Notes under the pieces: generated by a model
The model's database searches: none
What the model was told of the DNA's origin: nothing
What the model saw: the letters and a program-made list of their open reading frames with translations, nothing else
Part shown: positions 44,298-55,402 of the stretch, one piece after another
Layout of the letters: every line of letters begins with the position of its first letter
How positions within the stretch are numbered: the stretch's first letter is position 1
Program-made: the position numbers and the translations under genes
NCBI GenBank assembly: GCA_002077065.1
Contig: NAJO01000064.1
Span: 62,001 to 126,000 of the forward strand
Direction: 5' to 3'
DNA length: 64,000 nt
Origin: Cryoendolithus antarcticus
Lineage: Eukaryota > Ascomycota > Dothideomycetes > Cladosporiales > Cladosporiaceae

Positions 44298-45194
44298 ATG
44301 GACATAGACGAACCCGAGTGGATCGGTGGGGATCCTCGTTATCACATAGTCTTCGACACCCTCGTCGGATTCATCGCGAAGGCAGCCGAGAATGCTACGG
44401 AGAGGGATGAGCTTGTCGACGCGACGATCGCCATATTACTCTCTGTGGGCACCCAAGATCCATGAATGGATGAATACAAACTCGACTCGCTAGCATTGTT
44501 CGGGATTCTCCTCACTATCGTCAAGCAAATTGATGCGGCCACTGCACGTCATGACGCTGCAGTGAAGCTCGTTATGGCCATTTGCAATGCGCCTCCACCG
44601 TCGAGCGTCGTACAAACGACAGACAGGTACGACAGGAACAGGGAGGTCCATCTTCAATTAACAACCTTCATCGGCGCACTGTCGAGCTTTGGGCCTGACG
44701 ATCCGTTACATCCTTGTCTCGAAGATCGCCCTAGCACGATCATACCATCCAGCCGTCCGCCGTGGCGACTACCACACTACCAACGCCTGAAACCGAGCGA
44801 GTGGGCCAGTCTCAACGCCTTCATCGCAAAGGTCCATGCAGCAGAGCCAATTATCCTCAAGTTGGACTATCGGGGCCTTTTCGCCATGATCGAGGCTCTG
44901 GAAGAGCCACGCACTGGGTCCGAGTTCGAAGATGTACTGCCTGCAGCCACTGCATGAATCGTGTATGCCAGATCCCCGCTCAGAGTCAACGACTTCCCGT
45001 ACGCCTGCTACCCTACTGAATCAAAACAAATGCCTTGAAGGAGGGGTGAAATGTGGACAGGCAAGCATGCCTTTAATCCGGAGAGATGGGAATTCTGGAT
45101 GCAGAGATTCCGGGAGATTGCTGGGAGGGAGGACGTGAGCGATGCGGTGCGGTCGACTGCTTTGAGAGCTGTGGAGGCTGAATCCCGGGCGTAG
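44298..45194 (+). pseudogene. DUF3632-like gene interrupted by three in-frame TGA codons
   Basis: One frame runs 299 codons from ATG 44298 to TAG 45192-45194 without any frameshift, but TGA codons fall at 44463-44465, 44955-44957 and 45036-45038. Protein-like sequence continues across each: LLSVGTQDP / MDEYKLDSLALFG, then LPAATA / IVYARSPLRV, then KQMP / RRGEMWTGKHAFNPERWEFW. The WASLNAFIAKVHAAE, GLFAMIEALE and GKHAFNPERWEFWMQRF stretches resemble fungal DUF3632 proteins, where tryptophan is usual before the IxYA motif, so at least the second TGA looks like a decayed TGG. Introns that remove the stops in frame were tried and not found. Most likely a recent pseudogene; readthrough or an assembly error are alternatives. 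Confidence 0.6.
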
Positions 45195-46910
45195 ACGCTC
45201 GTGGTGCCGTGATGCGGTCAGATGGCATGCTCAAGCGCTTGAGCTGCCGCCGTTGTGGCTCTACGTAGCCCAAAACAAGATCTTGACGTCGCAAACGCTG
45301 CGACATGGTTCCAGACTTACGATTTGCGGTCGTCCCGGCCGGGCGTTCGTGTAGCGCGATGCAGTTGTCCAGTATCCTCACATCGTCGTCATCACGCCAA
45401 CAATGGTCATGGACGCGAAGCCTGCCTATGCTACAGACGTTATACCAGTGACTGGAGGCAGTAGTGTCGCCGCAGCTACGTCCATAGAGGTCCTGGCTTT
45501 GCGCAGACCATATCGCAAACTTCAGTAAGCAGGACTCGTTCGTTAGGCCCATCATCGCCTCTGATCGTGAGTCGTTTGTACGTGCTGCACTGTAGTCGTG
45601 AGTCGACAACCATGGGTTTGAGAAATTGTCGATTTCTTCCTCCTGAACGAATTATCGTTTCAATGTTTGTCCATGAATTGCATTAGTCTTTCTTAATCCC
45701 TCATGATTCTTGTTATCGTGATATCCCTGGCTTGAGGCCAAGTCATCCATTGTACGCATCGTGACGTGTACTGTTTTCAGCTGTGCCTTACCCGGTGAAA
45801 TACTTCTTGTATAGATATCGTGTCGTCACTGTGCTATGCAACAAAGCTGCATATGGCGTATCATCGTTGATGCTTATTAAGGAGGAGGATACTCAGGCGC
45901 CAGCGTGCTATGAGTGCATCACAGTCTTGTACCTTCGAAATTGGAAGACCAAAGATAGCAAGTATGGAGACTTGCTTCAGGCGTATAGTACCATGTGGGA
46001 CTGTGGAATGTGGATCGGATAGGAGCATATCGTCTTCTCTACCACCATGGGTGCACTCTTGTATCTGCGTTAGGTTCGCTGTGGCCTAGGAGAGGAGCAG
46101 AGATGGGTAGATATCGTGCCTAAACTGCTGTGACACTCTTGCCGTAACATCAGCGGGTCGTGCAACAAGGTAGGCGTATGTGAATGACTGATGATGCCCT
46201 GTACTCTTCGCTACTCGTGAAGTGCTCCCCATCGCGATGTACATAGGCGAAGAAGGAAGAGAGATCGTACTAACGCCAGCAACTGACATCGTCGCAACTA
46301 AACTGCTAGAGTGTCAATATTGCTGCCCACCCTGGGAGATCCACTCGACCATGAAGTAGCTGCGGGAGCTCGTATCTTTCATGTGATCTCACATGAGAGG
46401 GCCAATAGTGGTCAGGCAGGAGCAGAAAAGCTCTCTTTCCGCCCTTGATGCACTCTTCTCTCTACATCAACTTTGCTATGTCCTGCATTGGGGCGGGTAG
46501 AGGGACGACGCCTCTGCTTTTGAAACACTCTTACCTCGACACTACCGGATTTCTTCGTCTGCATTCGCAGGCGCCGCGTTCTACTCAGCCCATCCCGCTT
46601 ACCATGGCTGGGCCTTGCGTCGGGTATGCAATGCAACGTACGGCGGGCGTTCCACCATGATCACTGACCTACCTCGTAGTGTTGCGACATTCACACGATG
46701 TCGCTGTCGCCAGCATACCTGAGGCAGACATAGAAAGGACCCTGGTTAGCCAAGCCCTGCTGGACGAACTCTAAAGTTCGACTTCGGGCAGCGGACGCAC
46801 ACCGCCCATCCCTGCGGCGTCTCGGCAGCAGGCTATACTGCTTGAATACTCACTCACCAAGATGGAGGTGCATCTCGACACTCCACTCCACACCCACGAC
46901 CCTCTCCGGT
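45195..46910. other. 1.7 kb stretch with no gene seen
   Basis: Short frames on both strands without domains or splice structure. Relatively AT-rich around 45640-45760. Confidence 0.4.
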
Positions 46911-47255
46911 ATGTTTTCAGAGTCCTCCCTTCGAGATATGGGGCTGTGGGGCACCACTCCACTGCCCGACCTGCACTCCTCCAATGGCGATGCTTCCCGG
47001 GCAACGGGAGCCCTGGCCGCCAAGCTTCCCTCATACCAACAGTACGACTTCACTGAGTTATTCTCTCTTCCCCTTTCTTTTCCTGACATCGCACACAGGA
47101 AAGCTGATCAAGTGTCGGACGCGTTGCCACACCTCTCTCACACTTCGACAGCGGCTCCACGCGACCACACGCTCATTACACGTCACTCCAGACGACCAGA
47201 CGCTCACTATACCTCACTTTACCTCACTGCACACCTTCGCCAACATGTCTTCTGA
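46911..47255 (+). CDS. Possible small ORF or upstream ORF overlapping the RRM-gene start
   Basis: An ATG at 46911 opens 114 codons. The first half (MFSESSLRDMGLWGTTPLPD, then LPSYQQYDFTELFSLPLS) looks protein-like; the second half is His/Arg/Thr-rich and less convincing. It ends 11 bases past the ATG of the RRM-like gene at 47245, in another frame. It may be an upstream ORF in the leader, a separate small gene, or a first exon that splices into the RRM gene. I cannot choose between these. Confidence 0.25.
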   Translation: MFSESSLRDMGLWGTTPLPDLHSSNGDASRATGALAAKLPSYQQYDFTELFSLPLSFPDIAHRKADQVSDALPHLSHTSTAAPRDHTLITRHSRRPDAHYTSLYLTAHLRQHVF

Positions 47256-48224
47256 GTGCGAAACCCCAAGACTGAGGAGCTCCAGCCCCGTCGGGTTGCC
47301 GGGCACACCATGCTTGCGCGGTCGTCGCAACAGGTATGTTCTTAGCCCTTTCTCCCCACACTGACCTCTGCTGACAATCCATAGCGATGGTAACCTACTC
47401 CACGGTGAATTCTGCGAGACGGACAGCGACGTGGCCATGTCGAGCTCGTCTGCTCCAGCTCTGCTCTTCTCCGATCCCGTCCACCACGACCCATTCCTCG
47501 ACTACCCCAGCGATGACTTCACCATGCCCTCAAGCCCACCAGCTCCAAAGATCGAGCCAGCCACGGAGATGGAGATCCGCATCGACCTCAACCAGACTCT
47601 CGACCCAGCCCTCAAGCGTGCATTCCACAACCTCCAGATGTTCGCTCCGGGCAACTGCTCCTTCTTTATCGGCAATCTCCCGAACAACATGCGCGACGAT
47701 AACCGCCTTCACGCCATGATCGTGGGATACTTCCGCCAATTCGGTCACTGCGAGGTCGACATCCTCCACGGCTGGGTCACAAGCCCAGATGGGCGTAGAG
47801 TTCGCGCTCCCACAGCCATCGTGCAGTTTCAGGTGAGTCATACCCCACACCCTCACAAGCGCACCTCACTCACCAAACATAGTACCCTCTCGCCGTCCAC
47901 TCCATGCTCATCTTCCCAATCCGCGGCCCGGTGTTCAGTGGACGCCCAGCCCGTGTGCAGCCGTGCACGGCCACTCGCACCATCTAGGTGCTGTGTGCGA
48001 CTGGAGCTGTGCCGACTGTGTACGATCTGGCTGGATTGGCCACTGGCCGTGGCAAGATCGAGACCATTCAGACTGGGGTCATCGTCCCTCACGTCGTCAG
48101 TCCAATCTACGCTGGGATGGTCGCCTCATTCATGACCTTCGAGGCATACGGCGCGTTCGTCGCCGCTCGCGACAGCTTCATGGCTGGTGCCGCCGGTTCA
48201 AACTACATCTTCTTCTCATCGTGA
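47245..48224 (+). CDS. RRM-like RNA-binding protein with an in-frame TAG before a conserved-looking C-terminal part
   Basis: Exons 47245-47333, 47385-47832 and 47883 onward splice cleanly (GT-AG, branch CTGAC). An acidic/Pro-rich N-terminus precedes an RRM-like fold: CSFFIGNLPNNM (RNP2), LHAMIVGYFRQFGHCEVDI, RAPTAIVQFQ (RNP1 position), YPLAVHSMLIFP, and SGRPARVQPCTATRTI. A TAG at 47985-47987 then ends the frame at 213 residues. The same frame runs on for 78 codons (VLCATGAVPTVYDLAGLATG, then SFMTFEAYGAFVAARDSFM) to a TGA at 48224, and this looks coding. TCTAG could be a 3' splice site, but no good donor leaves the RRM intact. Alternatives are a broken allele, readthrough, or a true stop with leftover sequence. 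Confidence 0.6.
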
Positions 48225-48719
48225 GTCAGAAGAGATGAGGAGAGGAGAGATGACTTGCTGCTTGCTTGCTTGCTTGGGTTCGATGAGATCGTTGGTGATT
48301 CGCTTGGTGATATGATAATGCGCGGTAATGATTCGGGTTGAGTGATGGTAGGGTATGGTAATGAGGTGTAAGATAGCTTCGGTGAAGTAATGGGCGTAGT
48401 TCAGCTGAGTGTATGATCATGGCGGCGACAGGATCATTCTCACATCTTCACTGATATCGCACATGGTCGTCATTGAGCAGTGTAAGTCTCGTCGTGGTAT
48501 CGTCGTGGTATCGTCGTGGTACCGTCGTCCTTTTCACTTCGTCGTATTCCACTCCGCCGAGATGACAAGCTTACGAGCACACTACTTGACAAGCGACAAC
48601 AACATCCATCCGCGCGCGCATTGTTAGGTCGTTCCAACAACATATCTGTGACTTTGCCAGTCATACCAGCAAAGAAGACAATGCCCTGATTTTGTCCCCG
48701 TCGCGCTATCAAAAGCGCC
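48225..48719. other. Intergenic with simple repeats
   Basis: Contains a GCTT run near 48258-48275 and an 11-base tandem repeat (listed separately). No gene seen. Confidence 0.4.
48491..48527. repeat. 11-base tandem repeat, about 3.3 copies
   Basis: The unit GTCGTGGTATC is repeated three times, the third with one mismatch, followed by a partial fourth copy. A simple minisatellite; no function inferred. Confidence 0.8.
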
Positions 48720-49557
48720 ATGCCTTCGTCCATTCCCTACGAGCCCACCGGTGGACTTCGAGCCTTTCGAAGAAGCCTACATCTCTCGCAGAAGCACTCA
48801 CGACTCCATCACAAGCGGGTGAAGAGGTCATCGTGCCGCGTCGACTGCCTGCAATCGTTGGCCCTCCATGTTCTGCAAAGACCCACAGGCTCAGAGCAGA
48901 AATCAAGCCAATGCCCTTCAGGGCAACGACCAAGCGCCTGCAAGCAACGACAATGTACCACCGACCTCTCGCACAGAAGTCTCACGAAGTGTGCTTGACA
49001 AGCCTCTGCCACCAGACCCTCCATTGGAGTCCAAGCCCAGCATGTCCAGGATCACGCCCACAACCTCTGCGCCAGCGATACTTCGTCAAAGTTTCCCAGA
49101 GATCTCCGCTTCTGTTGTCCCAACAAGGAGAAAGGGCGTGGGTCTCATGGAAAGGGGCTGGGTAGCACAGGAGAGCAGAGGCATACAAAGACTGGCGGAC
49201 TGGGAAGCACACTGCCACGTACCGAGCCCATTCGAGGTTGAGGTACATAGCGCACTTGAGGAGGTGGCGATGAGGTGTCGCAAAGAGCAGGGAGGTGTTA
49301 CAGATAATGAGCGGCGACGACGACGTTGGGCAGTGGGATATGGCGGTGCGTACAGGGTCGAGGAAAGGTCCAGTCCCCAGCGGCGCGGTAGCAGCTACAC
49401 GACCGGCGACGACCCTTCGCCTGATTTCAAGTCCTTTGGAGTTTCGAAGCAACGCACAACAGTCCCCGACGACGGCGGTGATTGTGCCGGCAACTCCTCT
49501 CCCTCCTCCTGCTCAACAAATCGCTCGTCTGCGTCCGACTTTCTTCCACACGATTGA
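48720..49557 (+). CDS. Hypothetical disordered protein, tentative two-exon model
   Basis: No family recognised. ATG 48720 opens MPSSIPYEPTGGLRAFRRSL; a 70-base GT-AG intron (48819-48888) joins it in frame to a 223-codon exon, 255 residues in total. The product is Pro/Ser/Arg-rich with one more ordered stretch (IQRLADWEAHCHVPSPFEVE, then HSALEEVAMRCRKEQ). Past about 49340 a second frame is equally open (PTTAVIVPATPLPPPAQQIA), so a frameshift or another intron may be hidden and the C-terminus is uncertain. The intron has no clear branch site. Confidence 0.35.
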
Positions 49558-52500
49558 TCAAAGTAACCCTCGCACGAGGACTGAAGACCTGCACGAAACA
49601 GCTCATGAGCTGCCCAGCATGGGCGCTATCTGCAGGAGCCGCGGACCTCCCGTCTCTCGTACAGACGCTCATGATTGACAAAGGCGCCTGCTCGTCAACG
49701 CGTCGTCAAACGAGAGAGCTCGGCAGAGAAGATATATGATGTGAAAGACTTTCAACAAGGCAGAGCCAAGGACTGTAAAGAAGGAGTAGATCGAAACATG
49801 AATTGTGCATGATCACCTCACCCAGGCTGGACAGAGCGCACTGTCTGCTGGAGCCGCAGACCTCCATGCTCTCTGACAGTGGATTGTGGACCGCAGGGGT
49901 GAGGCACGAGCATCTTGCGACAAGGAGAAATGGAAGACACAAACCGCTTGAGCAGCACCGGCTGCAAAAGCACGCCTTGTCTCAGCCATGAAGACGATGA
50001 GCGCCAGCGTGGAAACCCAGACGCCCACGCCGGGCTGCAGCATAAGTCATGAGCCATTGCGCTCCACGCGAGCACAGACATGTGATGGGTTAGCACCAAT
50101 CGCCCTGTCCGGATGAGTATGATGCACCACTGCAACCGGTCCTCTCTTTTCGGCTGCTCTCACTCGCTTGCTGGATCCGTGATCGAATTCGGGCCAGATG
50201 CCAAAACGGACATTCAAGTAGACATCTAGACGCGCGATCGAGCTGCTTCATGGCGAGTGAAAGCGAGCCGCTCGTTTGGACAGAAGCACGTCGTATCAAG
50301 GCAGTCCGACAATGCTCAAAAGCAAGGAGCTGGAGCTCCGGATAGCTGCGACTGGCATTCTCAGGATCTCGAGAAGTGGACTGACATTTCGACATGGCCG
50401 GGAGGTGTACGCAGGTATGATGCCAGCCAGTATAGTAGGACGAGCTTCGAGTTGACCGTCAGAGTAGTGGTCGACTCGTCTGTAGGTCGCGCTGTGATCC
50501 CAAACATGCGCGAACCGGAGGTGTGGGATAAAGGCGTCTAGGAGACCGGGTGCTGGGAGCGCGAGCCAAATGCTTTCGTTCGCAGCCGAAGCCAGGCGGC
50601 TCGAGTGTCGACTATTTGCAGTCGTCACGTTGCTGGTTAGCGCTACACACAAGAGCCCGAAACTCCAGTCACGCTGTGGCGGAGCATATCCTCCAGATCG
50701 ACAATGGTCCTGACAAGAAGTAGTAGTACGCGATGCAGATCCATGAAGTCAGGCCGTAGCTCCGAGCTCCCTACTCAACGCCATGTGACGTACCGTTGAC
50801 GATCATGGCTACGGCATCCACTCCAGAGCCGCTTTGCTAACGAAGTTGGACCTTGCAGTCATGTTTGTGGCACATCAGTACAAGTCGTGTCCCCGAATGC
50901 CGTCGATCAAGAGAAATCGAAAGCGCACTCTTTGCCTTCCTGGCCTCACGGTTATATCTCCTGGCGACCACTTCAGCCTCCAGCACTGAGTCGGCAAAGC
51001 AGAGATGGTACTTTGAGCCGCTTGCCAGAACTTGAGGGCAGATTTAGTTGTGGTTCCGACTGCAAGTCCGACATTGTGCAAATTCCAAGTCCATGACCAG
51101 CGCCAGCATATACAGATATCCAGTCAGTCCATTTGCTGGCGCTCGCACCGCCTTACGCTCTTTATTCACCTGCTGCTGGCGCCGCACGCGTGTATTGCGC
51201 TTAAGATAGTTATCGAGATGGCCTAGGTGAGCGGTGAGGTATCTACAATGTTTTGTAGCGAGCATCAAGTCTCAAGATGTTGCCAGCACCAGCCATGCCG
51301 GTAGAGACTACCAATGATCGATTTCACGTCCGCGAGGTGGTAGGCAGGCCGCTCCCGGATTGTGTGAACCGCGTGGTATCATCTGATGTGCCCGAGCACC
51401 TCGCCAGTGTTGAGTGGCTGGGATTGATCGTTGAGCGCGGTTTGTGGTCGCGTTCTAGGGTCTGCGCAGTGGCAAGCAGTGGTGCAGCACGACGAGGCTG
51501 GTGTGTGAGACTCAGTCGACGCCAGCATCATGGCGTGCCGAGGCCGTTTGGCAGATGGCCGAATATGCCGAAGGAAGGCGAGCAGCGGTGTAGCGCTGGG
51601 GCTGTCAACATTGAGTGCAAGGTGGTGGTGGAGGGCGCTGGGTGTCACTGGCGAGTCTGATCGAAGAGCAGTCGATCTCGTACGATGGAGCCACAGCGGA
51701 CAGGTGATCTGAAGTCAATGCGATTTCTAATAGACTCTCCATGTTCCACGATACTGCAGACCAACGTCGATGCTGCTCCCGAGATACAGGAACGAGCTGC
51801 AGATTTGACTTGACGACTTTCACTTTCGGCTTGCCCGATCCGGCACCACGGATGTCCACTACCACATGCAGCACCCCCCCTTGCTTGATCTTCCGCTACG
51901 AGAACAATCCTGTGCGCATGCTTACGGGCTCTCATCTTGCTACTAAATCATTGACATACGACGGGGAGGTCGGAGTTATCAGTAGGCAGGCATTGGTCTT
52001 GCTGGGTGGGCAACGAACCACGCCAGCATCCACAAGCGAGCGCATAGGTCCTCATGCATGGTCCGATCTACGGAGTTGGGCGATCGCGTACGTCAATCAA
52101 ACAGCTCAACGCGACAGCAAAAGATACCGTGGTGGTGCAGGCTGACCACGAGTCTTGCACACCAGCTGTCGAGCTCACAAAGTCATGAAGAGGAGCACCC
52201 AGCGATCAGCACAAAACGCGAGCATATCCGCGGCAGCTCGAGGGCTCACATGTCACAGGTCCGTCCTCGACAACTTTCACGAGGATCATTTCCGGCTGCG
52301 TTGACCGCGAGTCTATGCAGGGGTCGCTCTGGTAAGGTGTTTATACGAGGAGTGCGTGATCCTCACCCTCCTCCTCAACCGCAAGTCGACTGCAGTGAGC
52401 AAGCTTTACTGCAGCATTACTGCTGGTGATTGTGATTCGCAGCACCGTCGACACTCTTAAGGGATGTACTGTGCAGATCTACAAGCATAAGATACTACCT

Positions 52501-53022
52501 CGGAGCGCCGATGCAGTGCTCCCTCCACCCTGCCTTGCACCTTCTTGCACGCTCCTTCGTATGCCACATTACCTTGGTATCATGAGTATGGGCGATCCAG
52601 TGGTCTGTGCAAGTGTTTCCTTGCCGCCCAGTACATTTGCAGGTCGTTGTGTCTTGCTTTGCCACTTTCCATTGGCTTCCCTTATCACGATCGCGCACTG
52701 CTCGTCGGGCAAGGCCAACGTCTGAGCAAAGTCAGACCATGACTCGTCTTCGATTCAGTCCTGCGAAGACATTGCCGCCACCCAATCGAACAATCCGAGA
52801 CCTCGGACATGTCTTGGACCAGCAGTGGTCGTGCTCAAAGACAAAGGCTGGCCAGATTCGGTCTTTTGTCTTTGTCATTTTTCCGCACCCGGGCTTCGAG
52901 AACATATGTCTACAAGCCAAGCCAACTCATCACAGCTTCTCCACTCATTCCAACAGCGCCATCGATCTCGTTCAATACCAGTGCATTCGCGTATCACCAG
53001 TTCAAGCACGAACGCTAGCAAA
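49558..53022. other. 3.5 kb gene-poor stretch left of the MAT region
   Basis: Only short frames with mixed, non-conserved composition are found on either strand; none carries a recognisable domain or plausible exon chain. A run of seven C lies near 51883. No transposase, LTR or terminal inverted repeat was recognised. It may be decayed sequence. Confidence 0.4.
49623..49873. repeat. Short diverged direct repeat pair
   Basis: About 37 bases at 49623-49659 (GCGCTATCTGCAGGAGCCGC...) recur at about 80 percent identity at 49836-49873 (GCGCACTGTCTGCTGGAGCC...). Reverse-strand readings of both give RSAAPADSA. Probably a small local duplication. Confidence 0.5.
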
Positions 53023-53855
53023 ATGCAGTTCACTACGAGTATCTTGGCGGTCCTCGCCTCAGCCGGCATTATTGCTGCCGCTGTCCCGCCTGCGTATGGC
53101 GCGAGCGCGACCTGCTCAGCGGTATGAGACGATATAATGTAGATAAGTAGACTCGAGCAAGACTAACGGCAGCAGGTCTACTCTACTACCACCAAGACCT
53201 CGATCATCCCGGTCACCAAGACAATTACCACGACTATTCTCAGGCCGACGACTATCACTACCTCCAAGCCGACCATCCGCGTTAAGACGACCACGACCTT
53301 CAAGCCCACCACCATCACAACGGATGTGACTTCCACGATCACGAGCACTACTGTTGGTGGGTGCTGTTGGGCTAAACCCACGCGTGCCCACTCTTCTGAC
53401 ATCCCTACCAGTGATTCGCACCAGCACCTCCGTCTCCACCGTCACCAACACCTCCACCATCACCGGCCGTAGTACCACGCAGACCACCATCTGCAAGACC
53501 ATGCCAATAGTCAAGAGCACGACCTCCACCTCCATCATCAAGCGCGTGAAGAATGTCCCATACGCTACTCCGTAAGCCAATGGTTCCTCCTTACCTTTCC
53601 ATGCCTTTTCCACTGACATCCACATGCAGTTGCACCGATCCCATTACCAGGACCATAGTGATTCGCAGCTTGCTCACAACGTCGACTCCCTGCCCAGAGA
53701 CCAGCTCGTACACCGACTACATTACGGGTACCAGCGTGTCGAGCTCGCTCTGCCCGGAGACTACGACGACTGTCAGCCAGAGCGCTTCTACGAGCACGAG
53801 TGTTATCACAAGCACGGCTTGCTCTACTGCTCCAAGTGGACCAAGGGCGTACTAG
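53023..53855 (+). CDS. Predicted secreted Thr/Ser-rich protein with Cys motifs, four exons
   Basis: Exons 53023-53121, 53176-53356, 53412-53571 and 53630-53855 join in frame to 221 residues. The leader MQFTTSILAVLASAGIIAAA is a clear signal peptide, followed by VPPAYGASATCSA. The mature part is almost continuous Thr/Ser/Ile/Val (KTITTTILRPTTITTSKPTI, TSTSVSTVTNTSTITG) with sparse cysteines near the C-terminus (PCTDP, TPCPETSS, SLCPETTTT, TACSTAP). This is typical of O-glycosylated fungal wall or secreted proteins. No GPI signal is seen at the end (SGPRAY). The second exon has an AGCAG acceptor (NAGNAG), so two forms differing by one Gln are possible. The role is unknown. Confidence 0.75.
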
Positions 53856-55402
53856 TCGACGTTCTAGTAGAGCTAATGGGGAGTAGAAGCGGGAACTTGA
53901 CCGAGGTAATGAACAGGGATGGGATGTTGTGGTGTAGACAGCTGGAAGATGATAGATGTAGTTCAGTAGAACTCGACTGTAGTACTAAACAACCTTGCCG
54001 ATTGCTAGCTTTGTATTCCCGCCCACTGATATAACCCCTCCCGAAGAATCTGCTCATGAGCTCAAAGCTCCAGCGGCAGACTCCCAGAGCCCGCGCAGTC
54101 GCAATACTGATAGATTGTCGACTCGACAATCGAACACCGAGATTGAGCTACTTGAGGCCGCCACGATCATCATGAAGACGTCCGTTCTACACATTCAGCT
54201 CGCCCATGATAGCATTTCGCCTATGGCTCTGCAGCGTACACGATGCTATCCCTGATCCCAGATGCCTCCGTGACACCTCCTCATTTCGTCTGCGAGCGAA
54301 CTGACGGCGTGCTTGATCCATCTCGCTGCTCGTCGCAGCAGAACCCAGTGATTTGCCAAATCTCCGTCAGAGGAAATAGCTAGCTTTGACGTTCCGGCCT
54401 TGTCTTGCGTTGAATAGAAGCTGCGTTTGGCAGGGGTGGGTTCGATATCATCGAGTGCTTTGATGTCCAATTCGAATGACAGAGAACCATGATCGAGACT
54501 GATTGTGGCAATGGCATGCGAACACATGCGAGCATTTCCACAAGAGGGGCATTGAAGGACCCGGAGCCGTGCTCATGGCATTGGTCAGACGGCCACAGTA
54601 GGTGAAAGAAAGCAGAGGGGCGACTGGTGCACTTTCTTTGTTGGGCGATCCGTGGCCAAGGATTGACAGTCTGCCCTACTCGCACCAACGTATACACATG
54701 TTATGAAGATATGACAGATCACACCACGTATATCACATACGGCTTTGCTCCGAGAATTGTTAGATTGTGCTGGCGATTGATGTTTTGATAGGGGCCTGGC
54801 GTTAACATATGACAGAGTAGCGACCGTACTTATCCGAGCTCATGACTAACCCTGAGTCTCACTACATGATGGGCAGAAGCCAAGTCGCAATCACGGATGT
54901 AGGTGCAGTGTTGGAACCGGGTTGAAAAGTATGTAGATGTGTTTGAGTCCGCATTAGAACATCCGATGCTCGTCTAGACCTGCTTCCAACTTCGACCAGT
55001 AGGCAGCCGTGGCAGCTTGATGCGAGCCAGGCTTGACCATGGTGCAGGGATTTTAGCTCCCGTGGTGCTTATCGCAACGTTACTCGTCCTACACCTAGTC
55101 AACGCTATGGTCTAGTGTCCTGTTCGCCAACACCTGGCACAGTCCATGTCACGACGGTGTAGCCGTCCATGATTACGATGAAGCCAGATTCGAAAACGCC
55201 TTCGACGGCGAGAATGTCGCATGGTAAGACCTTGCATCATTCCGGCGAGACATTGCCGGAAACAAAGCTCCATTCCATAGGGAGCTTTCCCGTCTCACGG
55301 CCGACCGCTCTCGGTGATGGCCTCCACACCACCTTCGATCGTTGACAGTAGATCGTGCGTTTATTTGCGATCACAGACTTCTGGATCCGCCATTCGTCAC
55401 CA
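53856..55402. other. 1.5 kb stretch between the Thr-rich gene and the MAT core
   Basis: Mostly without gene signal. The exception is a 93-codon minus frame at 54246-54527 (see the separate entry). Confidence 0.4.
54246..54527 (-). CDS. Small ORF near the MAT locus, low confidence
   Basis: ATG 54527 opens 93 codons with protein-like composition (TISLDHGSLSFELDIKALDD, then LANHWVLLRRAARWIKHAVS). No domain or signal is recognised. It could be an exon of an unknown MAT-region gene, a remnant, or chance. Confidence 0.22.
   Translation of the reverse strand: MCSHAIATISLDHGSLSFELDIKALDDIEPTPAKRSFYSTQDKAGTSKLAISSDGDLANHWVLLRRAARWIKHAVSSLADEMRRCHGGIWDQG

Noticed and set aside
44298..45194. TGA read as tryptophan (changed genetic code)
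   Set aside because: The same frame and all other genes use TGG for Trp, and other genes end normally at TGA, so recoding of the genome is ruled out.
44298..45194. Classic repeat-induced point mutation as the source of the TGA codons
   Set aside because: RIP favours CpA, which would turn TGG mainly into TAG; here only TGA is seen, and no second copy of the gene is in the window.
47883..48224. Intron ending at TCTAG (47983-47987) to bypass the TAG in the RRM gene
   Set aside because: Candidate donors are either too close (about 35 bases) or would delete the RRM helix 2 and strand 4, and no branch site is visible.
49558..53022. Transposon remnant
   Set aside because: No transposase or reverse-transcriptase motif, no terminal repeats and no target-site duplication could be seen by eye.
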